A stretch of 64,000 nt of DNA from assembly GCF_030315745.1 (NCBI RefSeq), contig NZ_JASXSH010000011.1:1-64000 (forward strand). Direction: 5' to 3'. Shown piece after piece: positions 45,786 through 56,144 of this stretch; position 1 is the first letter of the stretch; each line of letters starts with the position of its first letter. Origin of the DNA: Gordonia heveisoli (GTDB taxonomy: Bacteria > Actinomycetota > Actinomycetes > Mycobacteriales > Mycobacteriaceae). The notes under the pieces are model-generated. The model was not told where the DNA came from. It made no database searches and saw only the letters and a program-made list of their open reading frames with translations. Made by a program: the position numbers and the translations under genes.

Positions 45786-46874
45786 ATGACGGCAGCCGAA
45801 TCCTCCGCGACGACCCTGCGGGTGCTGATCGCGCCGGATTCCTTCGGGGACACTCTCTCCGCAGTCGAGGCGGCGGCCGCGATCGCCGCCGGCTGGTCAG
45901 GGGCGCGCGGCGGTGACGAGCTGATCAGCGCACCCCAGTCCGACGGCGGGCCGGGATTCGTCGACGTGCTGGCCTCGCGGCTCGGCGTCGTACAGACCGA
46001 GACGGTGGCGGGTCCGCTGGGCGCGTCGGTGACGGCAAGCTGGCTGCTGGACGAGCAGGCGCCGGTTCCGACCGCCTACCTCGAATGCGCGCAGGCCTGC
46101 GGTCTGCATCAGCTCGGCGGCGGCCCGACACCGCGCACCGCACTCGCCGCCGACACCCGAGGGGTCGGCCGGTTGCTGGCCGCGGCCCTGGAGCGAGGGG
46201 TCGGACGGATCGTCGTCGGACTGGGCGGCAGCGCGACCACCGACGGTGGCAGCGGCCTGATCGCCGAACTCGGTGGACCGGCGCGGGCCGCGGATCGGTT
46301 GTCCGGCGTCGAACTCGTCGTGGCTTCCGATGTCGAGAATCCGCTGCTCGGTGAGCTGGGTGCGGCACACGTCTTCGGCCCGCAGAAGGGGGCCGACGCG
46401 CCGACGGTGGAACTGTTGGAAGAGCGGCTGCGCCGGTGGGCGCCGGTGCTGGAGTCGATCGCCGGTCGTGACGTCGGTGACGAAGCCGGTGCCGGCGCCG
46501 CGGGGGGACTGGGCGCGGCTCTGCTCGGGCTGGGCGGCCGCCGGGTGTCGGGGGCCACGGTGGTCGCCGAGGCGACCGGGCTGGCCGAGGCCGTGGCCGG
46601 CGCGGATCTGGTGATCACCGGTGAGGGGCGCTTCGACACGCAGACCTTGCGCGGCAAGGTGGTGTCGGCGCTGCACGGCGCAGCATCGGCAGCGGGTGCC
46701 CGCACCCTGGTGCTGGCCGGACAGGTGAGTCTGTCCGAGGCCGAGATCGCCGACGCGGGCATCGCGGGCGCCTATGCGATCGTCGACATCGCCGGATCGG
46801 TGCGCCTGGCCATGGACGACGCGGGCAACCAGCTGGCCCGCCTCGCCGAATCGGTCGCCCGATCTTGGACGTGA
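45786..46874 (+). CDS. Glycerate 2-kinase (GarK/GlxK family)
   Basis: 362 residues. It phosphorylates D-glycerate. Signatures are [115 protein letters not shown] and [21 protein letters not shown], all in normal family order and length. It is divergent from the DUF3043 gene with 60 bases between starts. The A-type Fe-S carrier gene follows 74 bases downstream on the same strand. The neighbours do not reveal whether it feeds glycolate use or serine degradation. Confidence 0.93.
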   Translation: MTAAESSATTLRVLIAPDSFGDTLSAVEAAAAIAAGWSGARGGDELISAPQSDGGPGFVDVLASRLGVVQTETVAGPLGASVTASWLLDEQAPVPTAYLECAQACGLHQLGGGPTPRTALAADTRGVGRLLAAALERGVGRIVVGLGGSATTDGGSGLIAELGGPARAADRLSGVELVVASDVENPLLGELGAAHVFGPQKGADAPTVELLEERLRRWAPVLESIAGRDVGDEAGAGAAGGLGAALLGLGGRRVSGATVVAEATGLAEAVAGADLVITGEGRFDTQTLRGKVVSALHGAASAAGARTLVLAGQVSLSEAEIADAGIAGAYAIVDIAGSVRLAMDDAGNQLARLAESVARSWT

Positions 46875-46948
46875 TGGGAGGGAATAGTCGCGGTGCGAGT
46901 ACCGTTGAGGCACACGTACCACACCCGGGACTTCACCGAGGAGCATCC

Positions 46949-47308
46949 ATGACCGTGCAGAACGAATCCGGCACCGCCACCGACACCGGTGTCCTCCTGA
47001 CCGACGCCGCCGCGTCGAAGGCCAAGGCGCTGCTCGACCAAGAGGGTCGCGACGACCTGGCCCTGCGCATCGCTGTGCAGCCGGGCGGTTGCGCCGGCCT
47101 CCGCTACCAGCTGTTCTTCGACGATCGCTCGCTCGACGGCGACGTGACCGCCGACTTCGGTGGCGTCAAGCTGGCCGTCGACCGGATGAGCGCACCGTAT
47201 GTGCAGGGCGCCACCATCGACTTCGTCGACACCATCGAGAAGCAGGGTTTCACTATCGACAACCCGAATGCGACCGGCAGCTGCGCCTGCGGCGACTCCT
47301 TCAACTGA
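46949..47308 (+). CDS. A-type iron-sulfur cluster carrier (ErpA/IscA/HesB family)
   Basis: 119 residues. It carries or delivers [4Fe-4S] clusters to target enzymes. The three conserved cysteines are present: Cys48 in VQPGGCAGLRYQLFF, and Cys112 and Cys114 in NATGSCACGDSFN. LTDAAASKAKALLDQEG is the typical N-terminal block. The ATG at 46949 has GAGGAGCATCC just before it. The gene corresponds to M. tuberculosis Rv2204c. Likely clients in this window include LipA. A perfect 19-bp terminator hairpin follows the gene, so its transcription ends before adoK. Confidence 0.94.
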   Translation: MTVQNESGTATDTGVLLTDAAASKAKALLDQEGRDDLALRIAVQPGGCAGLRYQLFFDDRSLDGDVTADFGGVKLAVDRMSAPYVQGATIDFVDTIEKQGFTIDNPNATGSCACGDSFN

Positions 47309-47324
47309 GTCCTCACCACACCTC

Positions 47325-47368
47325 GACACGGCGACCGCACCCCGACCATGGGGTGCGGTCGCCGTGTC
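47325..47368. terminator. Strong hairpin terminator after the A-type Fe-S carrier
   Basis: Arms 47325-47343 (GACACGGCGACCGCACCCC) and 47350-47368 pair perfectly over 19 bp with a 6-base loop, 16 bases after the stop. There is no U tract after the right arm. Confidence 0.85.
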
Positions 47369-47385
47369 CGTACAACGGTCGGTAG

Positions 47386-48402
<1,017 letters not shown>

Positions 48403-48421
48403 CGGTTCTCGATACCGAAAG

Positions 48422-48459
48422 AAGGGCGGCCGCAGACGAATTCGTCTGCGGCCGCCCTT
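48422..48459. terminator. Perfect palindromic terminator between adoK and asnB
   Basis: A 38-base perfect palindrome: 48422-48440 (AAGGGCGGCCGCAGACGAA) followed immediately by its complement at 48441-48459, centred on GAATTC. It can fold as a 17-bp stem with a 4-base loop on either strand, 19 bases after adoK and 69 bases after the asnB stop. It is a bidirectional terminator. Confidence 0.85.
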
Positions 48460-48528
48460 ATTCGTTCCGCGTGTCCGCTCCTGGCTGGGGTGCGAGGACC
48501 GTTCGCGATGAGCCTCGGCGCCCGGTGG

Positions 48529-50454
48529 TTAGAGGCGCACCGGATAGTCGTGATCGGTGATCGCGGGCACGATGCGCTTCTCGACGAAGATGCCGTGCCA
48601 CACCATGAACATCAGGACCGTCCACAGGCGACGGCTGTTGTCGACGACGCCGTCACGATGCTCGTCCAGCATGGCGAGGACCGCATCCTTGACGAAGATG
48701 TGGTCGGTGGGCGAGTCGACGATCGTCTGACGCGCCCAGTCGTACATCTCGGTACCGGCCAGCCAATGCCGGATCGGTACCGGGAAACCGAGCTTGCGCC
48801 GGTGCAGCACATGTGGCGGGATGATCTGCTCGAGTGCCTTGCGCAGCGCGTACTTGGTGGTGCCGTGGGCGATCTTCTCGTCGAAGGGGAGTCGTTCGGC
48901 GACCGCGAACACCTCTGGGTCGAGGAACGGCACCCGCAGCTCCAGCGAGTTGGCCATGGTGATCTTGTCCGCCTTCACCAGGATGTCGCCGCGCAACCAT
49001 GTGAACAGATCGACATGCTGCATTCGGGCCACCGGATCCCAGCCGTCGCTCATCGCATAGATCGGCGCGGTCACGTCGGTGTGCGTCCACTCGGGGCGGT
49101 AGTCGCGCAGGATCGCGCGCAGCCGCGCATCGTCGAAACTGCGGGCGTTGCCGTAATAGCGCTCCTCCAGGGTCAGCGACCCGCGGTGAAGCAGGCTCTT
49201 ACCGCGGGTGCCCTCTGGAATTCGGTCGGAGATGCGGCCCGCCGCGCGGCGCAGGAATCCGGGCAGCCGGTCGAAGGACTGCAACGACAGCGGTTCCTTG
49301 TAGATCGTGTACCCGCCGAACAGTTCGTCGGCGCCCTCACCGGAGAGGACGACCTTGACGTGTTTACGGGCCTCCTTGGCCAGGAAGTACAGCGGCACCA
49401 GAGCCGGATCGGCGACCGGATCATCGAGGTACCAGACGATCTCGGGGATCGCCTCGATGAACTCCGACGGGCTGACCACCTTGATCTCGTGCCGGGCGCC
49501 GATGGCCTCGGCCGACTCGGCGGCGACGTCGATCTCCGAGTAGCCCTCGCGTTCGAAGCCGGTGGTGATGGTGATCAGATCCGGATTGTGGCGGATGGCG
49601 AGGGCCGCGATCGCCGTCGAATCGATACCGCCGGACAGGAACGAGCCGACCGTCACATCGGCGCGCATATGTTTGGCGACCGAATCGGACAGGACGTCGG
49701 CGATCTCGTCGTAGCGGGCCTGTCGAGTCGCGTCGGTGAACGGCCGCACCCCGAACTGCGGGGTGAAGTAGCGCCGCACCGAGGGTGCCTGGCCCGGCCG
49801 CAGCGTCGCATAGGAACCGGACTCCAGCCGTCGGATCGAGGCGTGCAGCGTCTCGGGTTCCGGGACGTACTGGAGAACGGTGTAGTGCTCGGTGGCGCGC
49901 GGATCGAGTTCGTCGCCGAGCCCGAGACGGTCGAGAAGTTCCAGGAGGCTCTTCTTCTCACTGCCGAAGGCGGTGCCGCCCGGTCCGGTCGCGATGAACA
50001 GCGGCTTGATGCCGAACGGGTCGCGGGCGATGAACAGCGACCGCTCCACGGTGTCCCAGATGGCGAAGGCGAACATGCCGCGCAGTCGGCGTACCGAGTC
50101 CGGGCCCCAGTAGTGGAAGGCTGCGACGATTGCCTCGCCGTCCCCTTCGGTCGCGAAGATCGCCTGTTCGTCGGCGGCCAGTTCGGCGCGGATCTCCAGG
50201 TAGTTGTAGATCTCGCCGTTGAAGACCATCGCGTAGCGGTCGGGACTCTCCGCCGGGCCCCAGCGCAGCGGCTGGTGGGAATGCTCGATGTCGATGATCG
50301 ACAGGCGGTTGAACCCGAGGACCAGATCGTCGTCATGCCAGGTGCCGGGTTCGTCGGGGCCGCGATGACGCATGCAATGTGACGCCGCGGCCACCGCGTC
50401 GACGACGTCGGCCGCCGAATGATCGGAAGTCAGCAGGCCGAGCAGTCCACACAC
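48529..50454 (-). CDS. asnB: Glutamine-hydrolysing asparagine synthetase family protein (AsnB/LtsA)
   Basis: 641 residues. The N-terminal class II amidotransferase domain begins with the catalytic Cys2 (MCGLLGLL) and includes MRHRGPDEPGTW, LGFNRLSIIDIEHSHQPL, MVFNGEIYNYLEIR and ARDPFGIKPLF. The synthetase domain has the PP-loop SFLSGGIDSTAIAALA, LSGEGADELFGGY and KADKITMANSLELRVPFLDPEVF. In Corynebacteriales this family (LtsA, M. tuberculosis Rv2201) is tied to amidation of peptidoglycan meso-DAP as well as, or instead of, asparagine synthesis. Which amide acceptor is used here cannot be settled from sequence. It is divergent from ctaC, 353 bases away, and reads into a strong palindromic terminator. 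Confidence 0.94.
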   Translation of the reverse strand: MCGLLGLLTSDHSAADVVDAVAAASHCMRHRGPDEPGTWHDDDLVLGFNRLSIIDIEHSHQPLRWGPAESPDRYAMVFNGEIYNYLEIRAELAADEQAIFATEGDGEAIVAAFHYWGPDSVRRLRGMFAFAIWDTVERSLFIARDPFGIKPLFIATGPGGTAFGSEKKSLLELLDRLGLGDELDPRATEHYTVLQYVPEPETLHASIRRLESGSYATLRPGQAPSVRRYFTPQFGVRPFTDATRQARYDEIADVLSDSVAKHMRADVTVGSFLSGGIDSTAIAALAIRHNPDLITITTGFEREGYSEIDVAAESAEAIGARHEIKVVSPSEFIEAIPEIVWYLDDPVADPALVPLYFLAKEARKHVKVVLSGEGADELFGGYTIYKEPLSLQSFDRLPGFLRRAAGRISDRIPEGTRGKSLLHRGSLTLEERYYGNARSFDDARLRAILRDYRPEWTHTDVTAPIYAMSDGWDPVARMQHVDLFTWLRGDILVKADKITMANSLELRVPFLDPEVFAVAERLPFDEKIAHGTTKYALRKALEQIIPPHVLHRRKLGFPVPIRHWLAGTEMYDWARQTIVDSPTDHIFVKDAVLAMLDEHRDGVVDNSRRLWTVLMFMVWHGIFVEKRIVPAITDHDYPVRL

Positions 50455-50807
50455 GGTGAGCGCCTCATTTCGTCGCAGGGATCGGGCGAAGGTACCGGAA
50501 ACCCTGCGCGGGCCTCCGGGATCGGTGACGAGTATGCCTCAGAACAGCCCCGAACTCCGATCCGACCCGGCCGCGGCAACCTCGATTCGGCACCACTGAC
50601 AAAGCCGTGAACAGCGGATAAGCATTTGCTGAGATTGGCGGCGCGGGCAACACGTGCCCCAATCACGAAAGCTTCGCCCGGTTGGTCTACGCTGCGTAGT
50701 ACTAGGTGCGAGAATTGCCGTGGCCCATACGGCGATATCTTGCGCTGTGCAGGTCATGTGGCGTGCACTTGTCGCGGCGCAACGCTGCGGTGAGCGAGCA
50801 GGAAGGC
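50455..50807. promoter_or_regulatory. Divergent promoter region between asnB and ctaC
   Basis: No credible gene lies in these 353 bases. The first 150 are GC-rich; the part from about 50600 is more AT-rich (GGATAAGCATTTGCTGAGATTGG and CACGAAAGCTTCG). TACGCT at 50689-50694 is a plausible -10 for ctaC. Open frames here on both strands have Arg/Ser-rich scrambled composition. The ctaC leader of more than 100 bases could hold regulatory structure, but I see no recognisable riboswitch. Confidence 0.35.
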
Positions 50808-51989
50808 GTGAAATTGGCACACGGTGGACGGCCCCTAACACGGCATGTCTCATCCTCGGCGCGAGCGTGCAAGCGCATCGGGATCGTGGTCGGGTTGGGG
50901 CTCGGCGCGTTGCTGATGTCGGGTTGCAGTGCTTCTGAAGCAATGCGTTTCGGCTGGCCAGAGGGTGTCACCCCGCCGGCCAAGCAGATGGAGAGCCTCT
51001 GGACCTGGTCGGTCATCGCCGCCCTGCTCATGGGCATCCTGGTGTGGGCGCTGATCTTCTGGACCATCACCTTCCACCGCGCCAACGACGAGAAGAAGGG
51101 CGTGTTCCCGCGGCAGACGGCCTACAACGTCCCGCTGGAACTCACCTACACGGCGATCCCGTTCGTGATCATCGCCGTCCTGTTCTACTTCACCGTCATC
51201 GTGCAGAACGACGTCGAGAAGAAGACCGACGACTCCAAGGTCGTCGTCGACGTGACCGCCTTCCAGTGGAACTGGAAGTTCGGTTACCGCGAGGCCAAGG
51301 ACGTCGTCATCAACGGCCAGACCTACAGCGGAGCGCTCCCCGACGGGAACCCCTTCCGTGTCGAGGCGCAGGCCGAGGCCGCCAACCGCGGTGAGCATGG
51401 CGAGGTCGAGATCGGTCCCGACGGCGGTCGTTCCAATGACGTCCGCGACTACCTGAAGTTCGACAAGATCGAGACGGTCGGCAGCTCGTCCGAGATCCCG
51501 ATCCTGGTTCTGCCGACGCAGCAGCGCATCGAGTTCCACCTCGCCGCAGCCGACGTCATCCACTCGTTCTGGGTGCCGCAGTTCCTGTTCAAGCGCGACG
51601 TCATGCCGTTCCCGAAGCAGAACCACACCGACAACGTCTTCCAGATCCCGTCGATCGACCGTGAAGGCGCATTCGTCGGACGTTGCGCCGAGATGTGCGG
51701 CACCTACCACTCGATGATGAACTTCGAGGTTCGCGCGGTGTCGCCGCTGAAGTTCAACCGGTACATCACCCAGCGTGCGCTGCATCCGGAGTGGACCAAT
51801 GCGCAGGCGCTCGCCGACATCTGTGAGACCCCGCAGTCGGTGACGACCGTTCCGTTCGACACCCGTCGTAAGACCAATGGTTCCGTCGGTGCCACCGGCG
51901 ACCCGAACAACACCGCCATCGCCGGTTGCGTCGTGCCGAATAACCCGGTCCTCGCCAAGGCCGTGACTCCTCAGGAGGCTCCCCAGTGA
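50808..51989 (+). CDS. ctaC: Cytochrome c oxidase subunit II (aa3 type)
   Basis: 393 residues. A lipoprotein-type signal (IVVGLGLGALLMSGCSA) with the lipidated Cys at residue 40 precedes two transmembrane helices (about 57-80 and 105-128) and a periplasmic cupredoxin domain. Heme- and copper-related residues are FQWNWKFGY, ADVIHSFWVPQFLFKRDVMPFP and the CuA motif GRCAEMCGTYHSMMNFEV with two Cys, His and Met. An insertion around NGQTYSGALPDGNPFRVEAQAEAANRGEHGEVEIGPDGGRS is typical of the actinobacterial supercomplex form. I chose the GTG at 50808; a GTG at 50790 is possible. ctaF overlaps its stop by 4 bases. M. tuberculosis counterpart Rv2200c. Confidence 0.94.
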   Translation: MKLAHGGRPLTRHVSSSARACKRIGIVVGLGLGALLMSGCSASEAMRFGWPEGVTPPAKQMESLWTWSVIAALLMGILVWALIFWTITFHRANDEKKGVFPRQTAYNVPLELTYTAIPFVIIAVLFYFTVIVQNDVEKKTDDSKVVVDVTAFQWNWKFGYREAKDVVINGQTYSGALPDGNPFRVEAQAEAANRGEHGEVEIGPDGGRSNDVRDYLKFDKIETVGSSSEIPILVLPTQQRIEFHLAAADVIHSFWVPQFLFKRDVMPFPKQNHTDNVFQIPSIDREGAFVGRCAEMCGTYHSMMNFEVRAVSPLKFNRYITQRALHPEWTNAQALADICETPQSVTTVPFDTRRKTNGSVGATGDPNNTAIAGCVVPNNPVLAKAVTPQEAPQ

Positions 51990-52402
51990 AGGTTGAAGCG
52001 CGGCTCTTCGAGCTCTTGACGGTTTTCTTCTTCCTCTGCGGTGTCGCGTACACGCTGTTCACCACCTTCACCAGCAAGGGCATCGAATGGGTCGGTGTCG
52101 TCGGCATGTTCTTCGCCGCCGGACTGACCCTCATCGCGGGAACCTACTTCCGCTTCGTCGCCCGTCGCGTCGAGATTCGTCCCGAGGACTACGAGGATGC
52201 CGAGATCGAGGACGGTGCAGGCGAACTGGGCTTCTTCAGCCCGCACTCCTGGTGGCCGATCCTGATCGCCGGAGGCGCTGCGATGTTCGCTGTGGCCTTC
52301 GCCACCGGTAACCTCTGGTTCGCGATCTTCTCGGCGGTGGTGATCGCCGGTACCGCCGCTGGACTCGTCTTCGAGTACCACGTGGGCCCGGAGAAGCACT
52401 AG
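51986..52402 (+). CDS. ctaF: Cytochrome c oxidase subunit 4 (CtaF)
   Basis: 138 residues starting at a GTG that overlaps the ctaC stop. CtaF is the actinobacterial subunit IV of the aa3 oxidase, with four transmembrane helices (about 8-28, 31-50, 83-101 and 105-124). It carries the family block EARLFELLTVFFFLCGVAYTLFTTFTSKGIEWVG, RPEDYEDAEIEDGAGELGFFSPHSWWPI and AAGLVFEYHVGPEKH. It is translationally coupled to ctaC and followed after 13 bases by a strong terminator with a T tract, so ctaC-ctaF form a complete two-gene unit. Confidence 0.95.
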   Translation: MKVEARLFELLTVFFFLCGVAYTLFTTFTSKGIEWVGVVGMFFAAGLTLIAGTYFRFVARRVEIRPEDYEDAEIEDGAGELGFFSPHSWWPILIAGGAAMFAVAFATGNLWFAIFSAVVIAGTAAGLVFEYHVGPEKH

Positions 52403-52415
52403 CCGGTCAGCTCTC

Positions 52416-52463
52416 AACGCCTTCGGGCCACACCAATGTCGGTGTGGCCCGAAGGCGTTTTTG
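52416..52463 (+). terminator. Rho-independent terminator after ctaC-ctaF
   Basis: Arms 52416-52434 (AACGCCTTCGGGCCACACC) and 52441-52459 pair perfectly over 19 bp with the 6-base loop AATGTC, followed by TTTTGTG-like T residues. This is the most textbook terminator in the window, 14 bases after the ctaF stop. Confidence 0.92.
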
Positions 52464-52551
52464 TGCGCTGTGACGGCCGGAGAGGCGCAGCGGTGGCCGA
52501 TCCGGGTGGGCCCTCTCCGGGATGCCGGGTCCAAGTCGACCGGAAGCGAGT

Positions 52552-53196
52552 TCAGCGACGACTGCGCTTCCAGATGAGCGCGTAGCGCCACAGCGGAAGG
52601 CGGCGCCACTGTGCGCCCGGCAGCTCCGCAGCGGCGATCTCGCGAACCTCGGTGTACGTGTGCGGGAGGGACATCTGCACCGGCGCGCTGTGCTGCCAGA
52701 AGCCGCGGGTGCGGGAGTAGACCTGGTGTTCGACAACGCCGGCCGCATCGAGTACCCGGTCGTGCAGTGTTGAACTGCGAGCCAAGCCGATCAGGACCAG
52801 GGTGCCGCCGGGAGCGGTGAGCGCTGCCAGGCGTCGAAGGCCGACGGCGAGGTCGGGAAAATGATGGACGGTCGCCACCGCGACGACGGCGTCGTAATGC
52901 GCCTCGGGCAGATCGTGGGTCAGGATATCGCCGACGATCCAGCTGACGGCCCCAGAGGAGACCGCAGACGCGCCAGTGGTGGTGAGGGCGTCTGCGGCGG
53001 ACCGCCGGGCACGTTCGATGACGGCGGCGTCCGAGTCGATCCCGGTGACCTCCGGAACTGTCCGGGCCAGGCGAGTAGCGAGCAGGCCGTCACCGGTCCC
53101 GACGTCGAGAGCGGTCCGTGCGGAGGACGGCACCGCGTCGGCCACCAGGTCGTAATAGTGGATGTTGTGATTCCATCTGTCCCGGTTGCGGCGCAC
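52552..53196 (-). CDS. Class I SAM-dependent methyltransferase
   Basis: 214 residues starting at GTG. It has a Methyltransf_11/25-type Rossmann core: ALDVGTGDGLLATRLARTVPEVTGIDSDAAVIERARRSA (motif I and the acidic ribose ligand), SWIVGDILTHDLPEAHYDAVVAVATVHHFPDL, and LAALTAPGGTLVLIGLARS. The C-terminal part (HTYTEVREIAAAELPGAQWRRLPLWRYALIWKRSRR) is short and basic, close to small-molecule or tRNA-type enzymes, but the substrate is unknown. It stands alone between ctaF and qcrB, convergent with ctaF. In M. tuberculosis the genes at this place are mmpS3 and Rv2197c, so this is a lineage-specific replacement. Confidence 0.85.
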   Translation of the reverse strand: MRRNRDRWNHNIHYYDLVADAVPSSARTALDVGTGDGLLATRLARTVPEVTGIDSDAAVIERARRSAADALTTTGASAVSSGAVSWIVGDILTHDLPEAHYDAVVAVATVHHFPDLAVGLRRLAALTAPGGTLVLIGLARSSTLHDRVLDAAGVVEHQVYSRTRGFWQHSAPVQMSLPHTYTEVREIAAAELPGAQWRRLPLWRYALIWKRSRR

Positions 53197-53259
53197 CCGA
53201 CCAGCGTGACACGACCGAAGCGGTCGGCGGGGTAGGGGAGTGGAAACTCAGGCGCACAT

Positions 53260-53327
53260 ACCAAAACACCGCATACACGAGAACACCGGAGATACGAAAA
53301 CACCGGAGATACGAAAACACCGCGGCC
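53260..53327. repeat. Four 17-bp tandem repeats running into the qcrB terminator
   Basis: Units at 53260-53276, 53277-53293, 53294-53310 and 53311-53327 share AC(C/G)A(A/G)AACACCG. Units 2 and 3 differ at one base; units 1 and 4 diverge in their last five bases. The fourth unit forms the outer part of the left arm of the 24-bp terminator stem. The repeats are contiguous, without spacers. Confidence 0.8.
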
Positions 53328-53364
53328 GCTGTCACTTCGAAAGTGACAGCGGCCGCGGTGTTTT
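53314..53364. terminator. Very stable hairpin terminator after the qcrB gene
   Basis: Arms 53314-53337 and 53341-53364 pair perfectly over 24 bp with a 3-base loop (CGA at 53338-53340). On the plus strand the right arm ends in TTTT, and on the minus strand the exit also ends in TTTT (complement of AAAA at 53314-53317), so it can work in both directions. It lies 12 bases past the qcrB stop. Confidence 0.9.
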
Positions 53365-53376
53365 GACCGATGATGC

Positions 53377-54996
53377 TCAGTCGAGCGGATTGCCGCCCTT
53401 GGCCTGCAGCTCGCGCAGGGCCTTCTGTTCTGCCTTGTGCTGCTCGTGTTCGTAGTCCACGTGGTGGGCCTGCTCGTCGGCAGGGTCCGCCAGGAGGATC
53501 GATCCGGTGCCTGGGGCGCCGGCCGAACCGAGTTTGTTCATCCGCTTCGGCAGCGCCGCACCCTGGTAGGGGAGCGGGATCGGGTGACCGTGGTCGTCGA
53601 CCGGGCCGAGCGGCTGATGCACCTCGATGTACTCACCCTGCGGCAGGCGCTTGATGAGGCCGGTCTCGATGCCGTGTGCCAGGACCGCGCGGTCGCTGCG
53701 CTGCAGGGCCAGGGCCCAGCGGTAGGCGACGAAGTATGCGATCGGCGGGATGATCACCAGGCCGATACGGCCGACCCAGGTGGTCGCGTTCAGCGAGACG
53801 TGGAACTTCAGCGCGATGATGTCGTTCATACATGACAGCGTCAGGATGATGTAGAACGACAGCGCCATGGCACCGATGCCGGTCCGAACCGGAACGTCGC
53901 GGGGACGCTGCAGCAGGTTGTGGTGTGCATCGTCGCCGGTGAGGCGCTTCTCGATCCAGGGGTAGGCGAACATACCCGCGAACATCACGGTGATCACCAC
54001 GACGACCCAGAAGATGGCCGGGATGGTGTACGAGCCGAGGTAGATCTCCCAGGCAGGCATCAATCGCGCCAGACCGTCTGTCCATTGCATGTAGATGTCG
54101 GGCTGCGAACCTGCGGACACATGCGCCGGGTTGTACGGACCGAGCACCCACACCGGGTTGATCTGGAAGACACCCGCCATGATCGCGAGGATGCCGGTGA
54201 CCATCGCGAACATCGCGCCGCCCTTGGCCGCGAAGACCGGCATGATGCGCACGCCGACGACGTTCTTCTCGGTGCGGCCGGGGCCGGGGAACTGGGTGTG
54301 CTTCTGGTACCAGACCAGCGCCAGGTGGGCACCGATCAGCGCGAGGATGATGCCCGGGAACAGCAGGATGTGCAGGACATACATGCGCGGGATGATGATT
54401 TCGCCGGGGAAGTCACCGCCGAAGAGTGCCCAGTGGATCCAGGTGCCGACCAGCGGGATACCCAACACGATGCCGCTCATCGCGGCGCGGACGCCGGTAC
54501 CCGACAGCAGGTCGTCGGGGAGCGAGTATCCGAAGAAGCCCTCGAACATCGCCAGGATCAGCAGCAGGCAGCCGATGATCCAGTTCGCCTCACGCGGACG
54601 GCGGAAAGCGCCGGTGAAGAAGATGCGGAGCATGTGGATGATGATCGACGCGGCGAACAGCAGCGCTGCCCAGTGGTGGATCTGACGCACGAACAGGCCA
54701 CCGCGAACCTCGAAGGAGATGTTCAGGGTGGTCTCGTAGGCGCGCGTCATCATCACGCCGTTGAGCGGCTCGTAGGCGCCGTCGTAGAAGACCTCGCTCA
54801 TCGACGGATCGAAGAACAGGGTCAGGTAGACACCGGAGATCAGCAGGATGATGAAGCTGTAGAGCGCAACCTCACCCAGCAGGAATGACCAGTGTGTCGG
54901 GAAAACCTTGTTGATCTGTCGGCGTACGCCGGCCGCGAGGTGGTACCGGGAGTCCACTTCTTCGGCTTGCGCGCCCAGACGATCGGCGATGGTCAT
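53377..54996 (-). CDS. qcrB: Cytochrome bc1 complex cytochrome b subunit
   Basis: 539 residues. The core has eight transmembrane helices with the heme b ligand histidines in [36 protein letters not shown] and the later [24 protein letters not shown]. The quinol-site region [29 protein letters not shown] and the PxW-type loop near [29 protein letters not shown] are visible. The C-terminal 110 residues after the last helices are the cytoplasmic extension known in actinobacterial QcrB. QcrB is the target of Q203-type drugs in mycobacteria. It overlaps the qcrA stop by 4 bases and ends the qcrC-qcrA-qcrB operon. Confidence 0.96.
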   Translation of the reverse strand: MTIADRLGAQAEEVDSRYHLAAGVRRQINKVFPTHWSFLLGEVALYSFIILLISGVYLTLFFDPSMSEVFYDGAYEPLNGVMMTRAYETTLNISFEVRGGLFVRQIHHWAALLFAASIIIHMLRIFFTGAFRRPREANWIIGCLLLILAMFEGFFGYSLPDDLLSGTGVRAAMSGIVLGIPLVGTWIHWALFGGDFPGEIIIPRMYVLHILLFPGIILALIGAHLALVWYQKHTQFPGPGRTEKNVVGVRIMPVFAAKGGAMFAMVTGILAIMAGVFQINPVWVLGPYNPAHVSAGSQPDIYMQWTDGLARLMPAWEIYLGSYTIPAIFWVVVVITVMFAGMFAYPWIEKRLTGDDAHHNLLQRPRDVPVRTGIGAMALSFYIILTLSCMNDIIALKFHVSLNATTWVGRIGLVIIPPIAYFVAYRWALALQRSDRAVLAHGIETGLIKRLPQGEYIEVHQPLGPVDDHGHPIPLPYQGAALPKRMNKLGSAGAPGTGSILLADPADEQAHHVDYEHEQHKAEQKALRELQAKGGNPLD

Positions 54997-56144
54997 GACT
55001 TACGCTCCCAGAATGCGGGTCCGACGGGCTCGATGAAATCGCCTGCGGCGACCATGTACCCCTGGCTGTCCACGGTGATCGGCAGCTGTGCCAGCGCACG
55101 TGCGGCCGGACCGAAGACCGGCTTGGCGTATTCGAGCGCGTTGAACTGCGACTGATGGCACGGGCAGAGGATGCGGTTGGTCCGCTGCTCGTAGAGCGAG
55201 GTCGGGCAACCGAGGTGGCTGCAGACCTTGGTGTAGGCGAAGTAGTCGCCGTAGTTGAAGCTCTCCTGGCCCTTGCGCTTGATCGCGTTGGCGGCGTCCT
55301 CGGGACGCAAGCGGATCAGCATGACCGGATTGCGCACCTCACGCAGGCCCTGGATCAGCAGGTGGCGGGAATGTTCGGTCTCGCCGTAGCCGTCCGAGGC
55401 GCGCCACGGGAAGACGGTCTCCATACCACCGGCATCGAGGTCCTCGGGACGCACGAGTGCCACGCGGAACGGGTCGCCGACGTCACGACGCAGGTAGACG
55501 GTCTCCTTGGGCTGTCCCGAGAGGGTCGACCAGCCGGAGTGCCACAGCGGGGAATCGTCGCCCTTGGCCCACGGATTCTTGATGAGGCCGCCGACGAAGG
55601 CGATCAGGCCGGTGAAGGCCAGTGCCCCAAGGCCGAAGCCCGCCGAACCGATGATCATCTTGCGACGACCCAGGGTCGAGGTGGCGCCCGTGTCCTTGAG
55701 CTCGGCGACGATCGTCTTCTTGTCGACCTCGGTCGAGCCGCCGTCATGACGATCCTGCACGGCGATCTCGCTGGGCAGGAACTTCTTGGTGATCAGCACC
55801 AGGGCGATACCGATGGACAGCACGGACAGGCCGAAGGTGATGCCGAGGAGGGGAGTGTTGAGGGTGTATGCCCAGTAGCTGTCGTCGTCCGGGGACTTGA
55901 CGAACTCCCAGTGGTTCCAGATGAAGACGATGAAGCAGGCGATCGCGGCGATGCCGGCGATGGTGAACCACAGGGCCACCTGACGCTCGGCGCGCTTCTC
56001 GACCTTGGTGCCGGGCTCGGGGTAACGCTCGGAGCGGTGGATGATCTCCACCCCGTCGAGATTGGTACCGAGCTTGACCAGCTCGTCCTGACTCATCTGT
56101 TCCAGCTCGTCCTGCGAGGGAACATCATTGTTGCCGGCGCTCAT
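54993..56144 (-). CDS. qcrA: Cytochrome bc1 complex Rieske iron-sulfur subunit
   Basis: 383 residues. It has three transmembrane helices (about 68-88, 104-124 and 170-192), the actinobacterial layout rather than one. The C-terminal Rieske domain holds the [2Fe-2S] ligands Cys308-x-His310 in CSHLGC and Cys327-x-x-His330 in CPCHQSQF, plus the [12 protein letters not shown] loop. Two further cysteines in these motifs form the stabilising disulfide. It transfers electrons from quinol at QcrB to the cytochrome c domains of QcrC. The ATG at 56144 begins [16 protein letters not shown]. It overlaps qcrC by 4 bases (ATGA) and qcrB by 4 bases. Confidence 0.96.
   Translation of the reverse strand: MSAGNNDVPSQDELEQMSQDELVKLGTNLDGVEIIHRSERYPEPGTKVEKRAERQVALWFTIAGIAAIACFIVFIWNHWEFVKSPDDDSYWAYTLNTPLLGITFGLSVLSIGIALVLITKKFLPSEIAVQDRHDGGSTEVDKKTIVAELKDTGATSTLGRRKMIIGSAGFGLGALAFTGLIAFVGGLIKNPWAKGDDSPLWHSGWSTLSGQPKETVYLRRDVGDPFRVALVRPEDLDAGGMETVFPWRASDGYGETEHSRHLLIQGLREVRNPVMLIRLRPEDAANAIKRKGQESFNYGDYFAYTKVCSHLGCPTSLYEQRTNRILCPCHQSQFNALEYAKPVFGPAARALAQLPITVDSQGYMVAAGDFIEPVGPAFWERKS

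Noticed and set aside
48490-50382. 630-codon plus-strand frame opposite asnB
   Set aside because: Complement of a complete asparagine synthetase gene with both catalytic domains intact.
53260-53327. Possible short CRISPR-like array
   Set aside because: The units are contiguous 17-mers without spacers, and there are no cas genes. They are simple tandem repeats.
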